Shown here: piece after piece, positions 34,859 to 47,500 of the stretch
Position numbering within the stretch: the stretch's first letter is position 1
Layout: every line of letters starts with the position of its first letter
Source of the DNA: Pampus argenteus
Taxonomy: Eukaryota > Chordata > Actinopteri > Scombriformes > Stromateidae
DNA length: 64,000 bases
Direction: 5' to 3'
Assembly: GCA_036937835.1 (NCBI GenBank)
Contig: CM072877.1
Span: forward strand, 7,144,501-7,208,500
The notes under the pieces: model-generated
Database searches by the model: none
What the model saw: only the letters and a program-made list of their open reading frames with translations
What the model was told of the DNA's origin: nothing
Translations under genes and position numbers: made by a program

Positions 34859-36207
34859 GTTCAGGTAATGAGTAGCAGAAAATCAAGCTTTTTTATTTCT
34901 GTTTTCTCATTGAAACATCGGACGCCTCTTACTGTGAGCCCAACAGTAATGACATTGTCATTTCCCAGCATTATTAGCAGCCTGTAAATTGCCCTGACCT
35001 GCTGTCACACAAGTAGCAGAAGCTTGAGCTGAGCGAGGAAACCGACACACGTTTCGCTGCAGCGCCCATAGACCACAGTTCATTTTTAAAAAGAGTCTGA
35101 AGGTGCACTTACATCCATCAAATGTATGACACACTGCTTTTCCTCCCCGTGTAGACAGAGTATGGTAGGCATTTTCAAAGAAGTGATGTCAATCCTAATT
35201 TAATTTCCTCTGCTGGACAGAGCTCTGCAGAGATGCATGGTGGATGCCTCTGATACCAAGGGGACTTCTTTGGGGGAAGAAAAAAAAGATATGGTGTGTC
35301 CAATTAATCATGGAATGCACTTACAGATGGGCAAATGGAATTTAAAATGAGCACTTTTGTTTCATTAACTTATAAAGCCTCTGGGGTTGACAGAAAACGG
35401 AGATGGATACATCAACAGTCGGGACAAGGAGGAGAAAAAACTTGCATGGAAATGAAATGGGAAGACAGCCCATGGCATGCAATTAATGGCTGAGCTAACT
35501 TGTGGAAGGTCCTATTGATTGCTGTGGTACTGTGGTTGCTTCATTTATTGGAGTAAGCAAACAGGTAACTGGTTCGTTCAATTTGTACATGTCCACTTTG
35601 GATCATCAAACAGGTCTGTTTCTCAGTGCCAATATCATTCGCGTTTGTGATTTCGTTCATATTAGAAGTTTCTGAGATGAGAAAATGATGAAAATTAAGA
35701 TATTTGCTAATTAGTTACACCTACAAACAACATACTGTACAACAGGAATCTATGTACTGTACACAGCAGATATAAACCACCTGCATATGCACATACGCAC
35801 GCGGGTGCATAGGTGTGTGCAGAATGTAGATGCATAAATATACAGTATCAACACAAACACCAAACTACAACTAACACAACAGCCATGCAGTAACTGCTAC
35901 CCACATGATGGTTATGATGTTTAACCATAAAGGCTATGTTTCAAACTGTTTTAGAGATGGTTTCATTCACCTTTATGGCAATTTTCATATGTTATTTAAA
36001 ATGTATACTATCCTCATTGATATAAATGGGGTGAACTGCTCATGTATATATATATGTATATATATACGTATATATAGACCTGAAAGTCTTGGAAGATTTA
36101 GTTAAAAGTTAAAAATGAAGCAAGAGAAAATTAAAATCAAATTATTAAACATAACAGCAGATTATTTGTGTGTAATGATGAAATAGGATATTTACATATT
36201 TTTGACG

Positions 36208-36486
36208 TTATGTGGTCACAAGATAAAACACCTGTATGAACTGTACTGTATGAAGCAAGGAGCAGAACAGAACCACACAATACAGCAGTGGGTACATTAT
36301 AGTCCTGTCTAGGTGAACGGGATGTCCTGCCAGCTCCGCCACAGCAGGCGAGCCGTCACGTACATCTCCGGAGTTTTCCTTCATAGCCTCGAACAGCAGG
36401 AGGAGGAAGCATCTTGTGAATATAAAGAATAGGCTGCTGCGGGCCATGTCATATTTTCCATGGTAGCTGGAGCACCTTGGCATCAA
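36208..36486 (-). other. Unassigned ORF with a signal-like hydrophobic start
   Basis: A 92-codon open frame. From an internal Met it reads MARSSLFFIFTRCFLLLLFE, a signal-peptide-like segment, followed by a polar stretch (GDVRDGSPAVAELAG) and then a second hydrophobic stretch. The 36290-36490 part is richer in G+C than its surroundings. I recognise no homologue and see no convincing splice donor. It could be a remnant exon, a small lineage-specific gene or chance. Confidence 0.15.
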
Positions 36487-38719
36487 TTCTCGGTATTCAT
36501 TTCAGAGACAAAAACTGGGTTTTGCGTTATTAAAGTTCCATGAGGTCTTTGATAAACGGTTACAAAGCATACACGCTGTGTACACCAAGTTCAAAACGTG
36601 AAGACTTGCTGTTCATTTGGTTGTATCAGTTTTATTTCATGTATCTGAGTAGTTAAATAAATAAGAAAATGTGGTGCTGTCAGAGAGTTGTGTTTCCCTG
36701 GTGTTCTCTGGTGGATTTATTTTTTGAATTTAAGTTTGTTCTGGGATTTTAATACTATTCATAAACCTCTCCGTGTGTGGAGAAGGGCGTGCTTTTTGAT
36801 TTAATATAGAAAGAAAGAGTTCGCATTTGAGCGCAGTAAGAGTTATTAGTGAAGATTCTCGGTTTCCTGCCATCAGAATAAGTGGACTGCAGGCTCAATT
36901 TGTTTTCTTCAGGTTCTTCCAGTGGTTTCCAAAAAGGGTGTTGATGGGTTGTTATAGAGTTATTTAGAGTTGTTGATGCCAATGAGGCAAGGCTATTCAG
37001 ATTATATAAGTACTGACTTTAGGACCTGCTTTGAATGATATTTTTTTTTTTTTTTTTTGTAAATCATTTTCACAGAGAGTTTAAACTGCATATTGTGGAA
37101 TTCAATATGTAATTATTTCAAAAGCAGATACTATTAAGAGGTCGGGGTCAAATAGTATTATTAATTATATAACATAAGCACACATCAATTGACTGGAGCC
37201 ATAAGAATCTCTACCTCTTAGGTCAGTGACTTGTACATGCAACTTCTTACCTGATTCTGATTCCCACTGATGCTGCCTGGAGGAAAGTGGCTGATGTTGT
37301 TATTAATCTGCAAAGACCGTTAAGATTAGTTTAGCAGCAAAGCATTCATTAGTAATATTTGTCCTCAGCTGACAGGCTTTTAATAGGAACATATTGCATT
37401 TCCTCAAGTCAGATTGTTACTGTGTAAGTAGTCGACAAACAAACAAGCGCCGTATTTCAAGGGGAGATTCTCGCTTTATTGAAATGTGTTGCTGACTGTG
37501 AGACACACACAATTGTGAGTCTCTCTATGCATGGTGTACATTTGGACTGGAGTACTGTTACATAAGATAATGGAGGCTACAGTATATTTCTATTACTGAG
37601 CACATAAAGTGTCTCACTTTCATTGCACGCATCCGCCAGTCATCAGACAAAGAATAAATCTGGTGAGTGAATGTATTTTCATAAGAATGGTGGCTCATCT
37701 CTACAATTCGACAAAAACATTAATCATGGTCTCAGCCTTCATTGACTGTCATGACAGGCAATCCACTTTGTAGAAAGCTCAAGATGAATGATATTTTTTT
37801 TTATTTGTTTTTAAGTACAGTTTCTTTTTGCTTAACCAAACAGCCACACAGCCATTCAGCAAACAATGTGATTAGAGAAGGGAGCATGAAATTTGAAATA
37901 CGCAGTAAAAGAATGGCATGAAGCGACAAATTAAAGAGAGTAATGGAAATCTAACAATAGCTTTGGGAAAATGCAAGGGTGCACCTTTGAGTCCTTTTTA
38001 CTTTGTTTATTTCATTTTTTTTAATATTACTTTATCTTTGTCCTATTTTTCTCTTCTATGTTGCACTCGTGAGAGCGAAATAGTTTTATACTTGTAATTT
38101 TGGATTAAATTACTTTTGAGTAGCAATGGTAAAATATATTGTATGAATGTATGAATATTTATTCAAGTACTGTAAAAATACGGTACTCACAGTTGTTTAT
38201 TTAAATATTACCTTTTGATTCTACTTCAAACTTCTACTCCAATACTAATATAATGCATACAACTATAGCAATATACCACCTACAGTTGACATTTTTCCTC
38301 GTAATGAGTAAATATAGAAAATATAAGACTATCTTTGAATGTAGTGCTTTTACATGGTTGCCTTTCTGTATACAAGTAAAGGAGCAGAATACTGTTTACG
38401 TGACAGCTAGTTTTTACACACAAAGTCAATCGTTTTATAAAATATAAAATGTTGTTGTAGATTAAACAATATACCCAACAATATATTCAACAAATATATA
38501 CACATATACAACATTAACGTGCTGCTTGCAGAGTGAGAATTAATACTAATCCTAATAATAATAATAATTAACTAATAATCCAATATTAATACATTGAAAG
38601 CAGCAAACCTTTCTAGGTGATGTTTTAAGTAGACTCCCTTTGCTGATAATGCATTTGTACTTTTGCTGTATTTTACACTCTCACCAGGCAGGATGTGAAC
38701 GCATCATGAAGCTTGTGAA

Positions 38720-38874
38720 CTAACAGGAGAAACTCGTTCTGCGCAGGCGCACTTTTGGAAAATAAGGAAGTTGGCGGAGATTCCCTGCAGTAAAAAAAAC
38801 AACATGATACTCTAGATGTGGCGCCATAAAGTAGCAGGAAACAACATTAACGGTGTTAACTACCTCGAGTGAAG
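38720..38874 (+). promoter_or_regulatory. tmem230: tmem230 core promoter and non-coding exon 1
   Basis: TGCGCAGGCGCA at 38740-38751 is a near-consensus NRF1 palindrome. Close downstream are AAGGAAGTTGGCGG (ETS-like GGAAGT, E2F-like TTGGCGG) and TGGCGCCAT (YY1-like). There is no TATA box. The exon ends GTGAAG|GTAAGT at 38874. This is the usual architecture of a housekeeping promoter and sits 1.7 kb upstream of the start-codon exon. The transcription start is probably around 38755-38790 (inferred). Confidence 0.6.
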
Positions 38875-40611
38875 GTAAGTAAGGAAAGAGGAGACGTTTT
38901 AAATGATTAGCACAACGCAGCAGTCCAGTCCTAAGAAGCTAATGCTCCAGCTAATTATGTACATAATAGACTATTAGCTGGTTGACTTAGCAGCTCTCTC
39001 TGTTGTGGACGTGTCCGTTTTCACTTGTTTGCTGTTATTGATGCGCAGTTTAGACCAATGTACTGTTATCAGTAATTAGCCACATGCAAAAGTGAATGTA
39101 GATACCAGAGATAAATGGAGGATTGTGAATATAAACAGTAACAGTAACTTTTACTTGATGACAAGACAAGGTACAGTTGCAGGAGAGAGTAAACAAGTAT
39201 CACAGAGTATTAAATATATATGTTATCACATTAGAATAATGTTTGGAGGTCAACGAGGTAACTGCGATTTTTATTAATAACGTCATGAATCCATATTCTC
39301 CCTAAAAATGCTCTAAAAAAGTTTTTTTTATTGTATCGATTCAATTAACTGTTAAGTTAGTAAAAGGTAATATACCTTCATCGTGTTCCACAATGCCAAG
39401 GTATAATTCTGGTGTAGAAATACTAGATTCCTAGATTCCTAGATTCTTTTTGTTTTATTTTTAATTTTTGCATAAAAACTGTGACATTTAGTCTAAATAT
39501 TGGAATCGGCCTGTAAAACGCACCGTGTACATTGTGCTTGGTAGTAGAGTGTAAACTCTTCAGAAACCTTTTTTTGAAGAATAGTGCTCATCAGTCCTTG
39601 CTTAAATGTTTTGTCTCTCCCTCTGAAATCAATAGGCCACTAATGAATACTCCCACACATTTTTTATTTTTTTTTTAGCTTTTCCTTATTTCCAGAGGAT
39701 ATAGAGACATCCAGAAACAATCCCTCCGTTTTCGCTTAAGTATTCCCTTGCTGCAGTGTGTGCTGTAATGTCACAACAGCTGTAACCTGGAGCTTTCCTC
39801 ATCAGAGAGACGCTGTGGCGAGTTGATGATGATGACAGCTGCCAGCAAAAAAAACAAAAAAAAAACCTTTCTGAAAGCTCCTCCATACTCTGTTCGAGCA
39901 GGAACGACAGCTTGTATTCATGGGTTTTGGCTCCTGTGGGAAGCTCAAGTGCAACGACGCACAGAGGCAAAATCTCCCAACATAAACAAAGGTTTGGCCT
40001 CGAGGAAGATCCGATCACATGTGTAGTCACACGTCTCCGAGTCCCTCTGGGACAGATCAGTGTAGATGTGTTTTTCTCTCGTCTGCTTGTATTGGGATGC
40101 AGCATCAGATGAATCAGCGGGTAATCTGTTCAATTTATGGGTAGATTGTCTTCATTAAAGGATAATTTGCTGTGATTCTTTCCCTGCTGTGTGCTTATGG
40201 GTTGATTGAAGGGTGAGAAAAAAAACAATCTTTAAAACAATCAAATGCTCTGTTCAGCTTCAAGTTTGGTGTTTTGTCAAATATTTTATAATTTAAAAAA
40301 AAAAGAACTGAGAACATCTGATATTACTCCGTAATGTTACTTACTCGTACTTAAAACAGTACTTAAAACGGATCTTGCCACATTTTTTTTACATTTAAAA
40401 TGAGTGGAAAGGGAAATGTTGTATAAGTGGTTTACTGAAAATGTCGGTTTCAATGTTTACAAGCTCTGGCAGAAGGAACAGTGGAAATGAAAAAGGGACC
40501 CGCTCACTAACCTCACAGTGCTTGAGATTTTATTTCTTGTTAGCTACCATATCACAATAACGTTTCTGGATGTTTTGTGTCTCTCTCTTTCCAAATAGCT
40601 TCCATGCCACG

Positions 40612-43600
40612 ATGAAAGCAACCAGAGGCAATATGTTGGATGCTGCAATGTCCAACAAGGTCAAGTATTCACGGCTGGCTGCCGATGACGACGGTTACAT
40701 TGACTTACAGGTAAAAGACAAAAGACTTCTTCGACCTTGTTCTGATATGAACTGAAGTCATTCTAATATTTATTATGAAAGCGATCTGTTTTTTTTTCTA
40801 GCAGAATCTTGAAGCAGCACCACAATTGTCCATGATTAACTATAATGATGCAAACCTCTTAAGAAAACTCAATGCCTTATTCTTTGTTTTTGCAATTTAA
40901 TGCTTTACAGTTCAAGAAAAGCCCGCCGAAGGTCCCATACAAGGCGATCGCACTGGCAGTGTTCCTGTTTTTGGTTGGATCCTTACTGATAATCTTCGGG
41001 GCGCTTCTTTTGACAGAAACCATAAAGGTTGAGGTGAGTTTGGTCAGTTAAAAATTGGTCTACGTGACAGATTTATTGCCAATTGATTTTCTCTGTAGTC
41101 GATATTGTTGGACTTGTTGTAAATTGTCCCCAGTATATGAATAGAAATCCAAATCCTTGCTCTGTTGTTAAGAAAAGCTTATTGTTAAGTGTGTCACCCA
41201 AACGTTTGAGTGCTTTGCAGCTGACACACAGTTTGTCTGTTTCCCAGAATATAAATCTATTTGTGACAAAAATGTCTCTGTTTGCCTGCCTTCCTCCTCT
41301 CTGAGTGTCTGGAGGATATATTTCTGTTTATGTTGCTCCAATATGTGAACAGGAGAAGGTTCGTATTATGTTTTTTTTTGTTTTATATCGCCAAGATTTG
41401 TCTCCAAAACTGTCTCAGGTGGATTTGATTAAATCAAGTCTTCAGCTCAACTTGGATGCATCTTGAATGTTAAAGTTGTACTCCGTAAAGAGAAACTATA
41501 CACTGAGTCATTTTTATGCTGTACACATGATCCTATGGGTCTGTTGTTAGCATATGATGTCAATACAGGTACAACAGACATTCCTTGAGCAGCGACTTTG
41601 TCAGAAATGCAACATAAGATCAACCACAGGGCAAGCTTACAAATACGTAGTTAAAAAATAATGATAATCTTCATCTAACTCCTGCTCCTTCTTGTTCCAT
41701 TACTCCCCGCAATATTTAAAACAAATCAGCAATGTGGATATAATGACTTAGTGAGTAAAGGCAAATGATAGAACAGTCGAGTAAGTACAGAAAATTACAC
41801 AATGATATCTAGTCTCATATCACAATATGGATCTAATATTAATATATATTAATATAATCAATGAAAACAACTATAGAAATGTCATTACAGCATGTAAATA
41901 CATTGAATGACTTGAGTGTTGCTGAAAAAATACTAATCATAAATAGCATAAAAGAATGTGGTTTCGTGAAAATATTAAAGATCACTCTTTGCCAGTTATA
42001 GTTATAGATGAAGATAATGTTTTCTTTCCAGTATAGCTGTACTGACCGAAGACAGTTAATCTGACCAAATATTCAGTACCAGCATTCTGTGCTGATTACA
42101 TTACAGTCTGCACCAAACGCATATTAGGGTGTGTTACCCAACCCTAATCCAAAACTTCAACCCAAGCAGTTATGAAAACACTCTCTGCAGTTAATCTAGG
42201 CTTAAGATAGCTGTAATTGAACACTCGTCCTGACATTTTATTTCCCCGCTGCCAGTTTTCAGCTGCGCTCTTGGTTTTCCTGGCCATGACGCCTTTGTGT
42301 GTGTGTGTGTGTTTGACTATAACTAAGGATTTTGATATTTTATATCTTGAAGTGCCAACTTTCTTGGAATCCCTGCTGTGGCTTCTGCTTCCTAAAATTC
42401 ACGACTCTGTGTGGGAGATAACAACAGAGTCTGCACATATTTATGATTATCAGTAGGAGGTCAATGTGAATATTTCCAGTCTGCGGATTGTATTTGCAGA
42501 AAATGTGATCTGACATGAAGGCAGTATCAGAGTATTTGAGCCATGCCAATTAGCCCACGCAAATTAAAATAGCGTATCTAATACCTCAAATTACACAAGG
42601 TTCCAGCAATGGATAATGGAGAAATGAGATGCAAGCAGCTTCTGTTTTAAGAAGTTGTAGGAGTTTGGGGTTGAAAGAAAGTGTTTTAATCGTTTTAGGT
42701 TCCAGCCGCAGCTTGTGTGTGTCTGTGTGTGTGTGTGTGTGTATTGGAGTTATGTCAAGGTCTTTCAAGCAAAATAAACCATTGCAATGAAGTCCATGTT
42801 GGAGCAATTAAGTATTTAAAAAAAAAAAAGCTTTTTGTCATCTTCATCACATGGTCTCCATGAGCTGATGAAGTTTGTTCCACTCTCATGGCTCAGTTGT
42901 TGTCATGTGACCCAAATATAAAACTTCAGTCAGGTGATGATGACCGAGCCATCTCCATGACAACTGAGCAAACTCCATTTGCTGATAAAGACTTGAGAGA
43001 CTTTGTTGAAAGCTTGTATTTATTTTGTCAAACTTCAAAGACCCATATTTTTCATGTCTTTTTAAAATGTTTTTTTTATTTATTTTGGAATTTGGGTGAA
43101 CATTACCTTTTAAATACCACTTCACATGGCATATAATAATACAATATACATTGTCTTGGCCTATACAACTATGCATCAAAAAAAAAAAAAAAACAGTGAC
43201 AAAAACTTGTGCACAAGACTGCCATCTGGTGGTGAAATGAAGCACTTCACTTGGCGTCGATAGACTGCCTGTGCCTCCTGGTGGTTTGCTGACCTGTATA
43301 TGACATGACGGATGATTTACATGAAACCAGACCTCAGTCACATGACGTCATCATGTCTGCCTCCCGCTCACCCTTTTCATTTCGAGGTTGTTTATGCGTC
43401 GCTGGCAGACAGTGTGGAGATAAGTATATTAAAGCCTGCTGAGTACATTTGATGCTTCCTCCAGCACCTCTAGTACAATATTCCTCTAAATCATGTTTGT
43501 TTACACATGTTGAAGGGACATCGTAATAAGCAAAATAAAAATGACACCCTCGTACATTAGATTAACGGTCTCTGAGCCTTTTTGCTTGTGACCCTCACAT

Positions 43601-43970
43601 CACAGGCTGTGTGTCTGTGAGCTGTGTGGAGTTCATATGAGGACTGATCGTTTCGGTTGACTCATTTTTAAGAAGTGGAACTATCCGGTACTTCTCAAGA
43701 AAGATAAAGTAAAACTAGTTTCATAACAAACCTACACACACACTCCTCACACTCTTGACATCCAGGTGGGGAACTGCTGCAGTAGATTTGATTAACAGAT
43801 ACGTTTTCTGTCCGTCTGTATGTTTCCAGCACCCGGGTCGCACCATTCCTGTCATCATAATAGGCGCCCTTGTTTTCCTTCCCGGGTTTTACCATTTGAG
43901 AATCGCCTACTACGCCGCCAAAGGTTACCGGGGTTACTCCTATGACGACATCCCAGATTTTGGCGACTGA
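40612..43970 (+). CDS. tmem230: Transmembrane protein 230
   Basis: Small two-pass membrane protein of secretory and recycling vesicles; the human gene has been proposed as a Parkinson disease locus. Three coding exons join in frame: 40612-40710, 40911-41033 and 43830-43970, giving 120 residues, the same as human. Exon 1 gives SNKVKYSRL and DDGYIDLQ, typical of the family. TM1 spans about residues 45-67 and TM2 about 80-101 ([17 protein letters not shown]). The conserved tail is [14 protein letters not shown] (human DIPDFDD). The ATG at 40612 has A at -3. It is preceded in the same exon (acceptor CAAATAG at 40592-40598) by an upstream ATG at 40604 that opens a three-codon ORF whose stop overlaps the main start. 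The N-terminal 12 residues are poorly conserved, as usual. Confidence 0.97.
42891..43034. repeat. Foldback-type repeat, copy B
   Basis: GCTCAGTTGTTGTCATG (42891-42907) is inverted imperfectly by CATGACAACTGAGC (42956-42969). TGAGCAAACTCCAT, GTTGAAAGCT and TTTTGTCAAACT then follow in the same order as in the copy at 25.3 kb. It lies in tmem230 intron 2. Confidence 0.5.
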
Positions 43971-44515
43971 GCCAAACGCCAGCTGCTGATTGGTGGAGCA
44001 TCCCCTCCTTTTTTACTGCACTCCTTATACTGAGTCTTTTGCCTGCTGTTTACTTTGAGTTTAGCATAAATATCTAATATTTAACACTGTTCTGCCGTAA
44101 GAGACCTGTTTTTTGCCCACAGGTGCACGGTGCAGGATTTCAAATGATTTGTTGATTTTTTTTTTTTTTTAATTATTATTCTTGTCTTGTTTATTGTCTG
44201 CTCTGTGCTTCACATGAGAACTGTGAAAACCTTTATTCAGCTTTATTGACAGTGAAATGAGAAGGATGTCAGGCTAACAACATCTTGCTGTAATACAATA
44301 CACACCACTCGTCACAGAAGTTGAAAGCTCTTGGATGGCCAGAACACACCAGGCCACAGATGCCTTGAACTGGTTACCGCTTCTTGTATATTCATAGTAC
44401 CACCCAAAGAGTGATGACTTTGTCAAAGTACAGTATATTTTTTTAAATGAAATGTATTACTTCCTGTATGAAGTATTAATGTATGTGCATATACATTTAA
44501 ATATTAAAGAGATGT
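43971..44515 (+). other. tmem230: tmem230 3' UTR (inferred)
   Basis: Follows the TGA at 43968-43970 and lacks coding signal. ATTAAA at 44503-44508 is the best poly(A) hexamer before the microsatellite-bearing intergenic DNA. Confidence 0.5.
44503..44508 (+). terminator. Candidate poly(A) signal of tmem230
   Basis: ATTAAA, the commonest variant hexamer, about 540 bases after the stop codon. Confidence 0.4.
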
Positions 44516-47500
44516 ATATTTTATATAGATTGGTTTGATTAAAATACATTTAGACACCTGAAGTAGAATCTGTTTTTGTTTACAGTGATGATTACAGTTG
44601 ATTATAGACAGGCTCGTTCTATTTTTTGTCAGCACAACAAAGTTATTCACACAAGGCAATAATTAAACCAAACAAAGACACACACACACACACACACATG
44701 CACGTATGTTTACCTGGGTCATTTTTGGGGAATTTATATATACTTGCATTCTTTTCCTGGAGACATAACCTCTACTCGCCTAAATCTAACCTTTAACCTA
44801 AATATAACTATGCCACTGTACCAGTGAAATCAGCTTTTTAGCCTATGAGGACACAACTTTTGTCCTCAATTGCACAACCTGATATCACACACACACACAC
44901 ACACAAATGAAATCAATAGACAAACTTGTGAAAGTAACATTTGTTTTTAAAATGGGAGTTTAGAAAAGTAAATTAACACAAGAAAAACGAATTAATTACA
45001 AAAATAGTGTGTATCTATTACAGGCTTTATGAAAATGTACTTTTGGTAAAAAATGATTTAAAAATAAACAGATTCTCTTATTATTAATGTTGTCACATTT
45101 TTACCACAGAGCAGAAACATGAACACATCTCTAGTGTGGAAGTCAAAGTAAAAGAAGCAATGTATTCCTTTGTCATTCCTGAATCTTTGATGCTGTTTGG
45201 AAAGTCTTTTATTCCTGTCTAGACCACCAACATCAGGTAAAGGACACCCTCTTGTGGTTTCCGCATATTAGATACCATCATGGGATTAAAAAAAAATCGC
45301 CTTTTCATCCTCTGCCTGCACAAACAGACACTGTTATTAAATCGGCATTGGCTTACACATTATGTGTTGGGTGACGTTAGTTTGATGTGGTTTGAGAGTT
45401 TTGAACACAACCAGAAAGCAGCGAGAGGAGGAAGGAGGAGGAGGAGGAGGAGGCTGGACTATCAGGGGCAGCAGGGAGCAGCAAGTGCGTCGATGCTTCA
45501 GTCACCTGTACGTGAAATCAACACCTGTTGCCAGCGGGTTTGAAAAAAAAAAAAAGCTCATATTTCAGATATCTTGGGTATCAAGGCCTGTTTTTAGTTT
45601 GCCAGACAGTGAGTTGCTCTCCACACGGATCAAACTGAGGCACAAGTTGGACTAAAAGGACTTTTATTACGAGGGATGTGTTTTTTAAGGAAGTCACACA
45701 GCGGCTGTCAGTAACCAGGCTACAGGTAGGACGAGTCAAAACAACACCTTACTGATTCTGGATGTGTTTGAGACTTCCAGCAGCTTTAAAATGAAGTAGT
45801 TTCTCCCAAACCTCTGAACTGTGTCATGCATTTAAACGTCAGTAATGAAGTTTAAACTGAGGGCTTTTTTCGCTATGATGTGAAATGTGAAGCTGAGAAA
45901 AAAAAGGTTTTGTGGAGCTTCAGTTAAAAAAAACAAAACCCTTAAAACTATGAGGAGGACCAGGGATCAGATATGTGTATGTGTGTGTGAAACTGGAAAC
46001 TTTAATTCAAAAATAATCCTGGGTCTATCTTTCCAATCAGTAACTAATCATATTCAGAAACTACAGTTTAATGTGTTTTCATTATTAGTATTTCGTTCAG
46101 GAAAACAAATTCATTCGGATTAATGTTTTTTTTTTATCAGTTTCATGGTTCAAAGGTCAAAAGTCAAGTATTTCTTATTCAGGACATTTAACACGGAGAT
46201 AAGATATTATTTCCTTCTAAGAATACATGTATAACTTTCCCTTATATTACCAGAGACAAAATATAATACAAAATGTATTATATTAACTTATAATATTATC
46301 ACAACTTACTTTACATTCTGTTCTTGTTCTAACTGGATTTGCTGAGATGACGTATGGCAACACGTCCTCATAACGTTCACATCATACATTTTCTATGAAG
46401 GACAAGTTGACTGACACCACGTGCAATAACTAGATGCAATAAAAACACTTCACATCCGACACTTGAAGCAAGTTATTAATCTATGAAACACTATCATGGC
46501 ATTATCACTGTTTCTGAATGCTTTTTTATTCTAGTGCATTACATTATACTTGTACTTGTACTCGTACTTTCTTTGGCTGAATTTCATGGATTACATCAAC
46601 AAAACGAGTTGTGACTTTCATCATTTGCACCTGCATTTGCCTGATCCCTCGCTGATTCATAAAAAAAAAAAAAAATGTGTTTGTACTCTCGGCATAGAGA
46701 TGCAATATTCACACAGTGGAAATCCTCTTTATTTTTCCCTTTTGTCTCTCTTTCCTTTTCACTCCGTCCTATTTTCTCTTTAAGTGTACGTCGAGCCGAG
46801 TCACTCGCAGTTCTCCTATTGTGATGGAGAGCTGGTGTTAGCATTTTAAAAATGGGCTTTTCTAAGCCATGTGCAGGCTATTAAAATAAAAAAAATAAAA
46901 AAGTTAGGGCAGACAAATATGATAATATAGTAGCTTGACTTAATAACAGTACTGATGCAGAGGTAGGTTAGAGTGATTTGCATTTCTCAGCTGTGAAAGA
47001 CATCTGCTAATCAACACACTGATGTGAATTCAGAGGAGCGAGTGTAAACACAACAGTAACATGTTTACTATGTCATAATGTCAAGAAGGATTGGCTAAAA
47101 AAAACCCACTGGGTCCATTAGGGCAAGTCCAGGTCAGGACTTCAAATGTCAAATTTCAGGTCAGTTGTAATGCTGACCATTAAAATGACACAGAATACAA
47201 TATTTTATTCATTTATTAATTTTTTTACCCGAGTCAGACAGTTTAAACCTTGAGACGTTTGACCCAATGCTCTTGATTTCAAGTGTTAATCGAGTCTCAC
47301 GGGAGTCAGGTCCACGCCAAGCATTCAGAAAAGCAATGCAGAGAGACAGAAAACACAAGCGGAGACGGAGATGTGCCGAAAATGTAAGAAGCACAGAAGT
47401 TTACATGTTTTTCAAATTTTCTGACAGCAAGGACACTTCAGTAACGTGAACGTGAGATGCACTGAAGCAGCGTGTTGCAGGCGTGTCTGCTGTGTTCGAG

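Larger units (their letters stand above)
31140..38719. other. Intergenic DNA between adra1a and tmem230
   Basis: AT-rich, with no exon structure that I can recognise. It contains an (AT)n(GA)n tract at 31428-31479, repeat fragments at 34.0 kb and 34.5-34.9 kb, an AT/GTAT-rich tract at about 36043-36077, and an unexplained minus-strand ORF at 36208-36486. Confidence 0.7.

Noticed and set aside
45420..45735. Purine-rich block with a donor-like site as first exon of the turtle-family gene
   Set aside because: Plausible position but no promoter motif and a weak donor. It is mentioned only in the intergenic entry.
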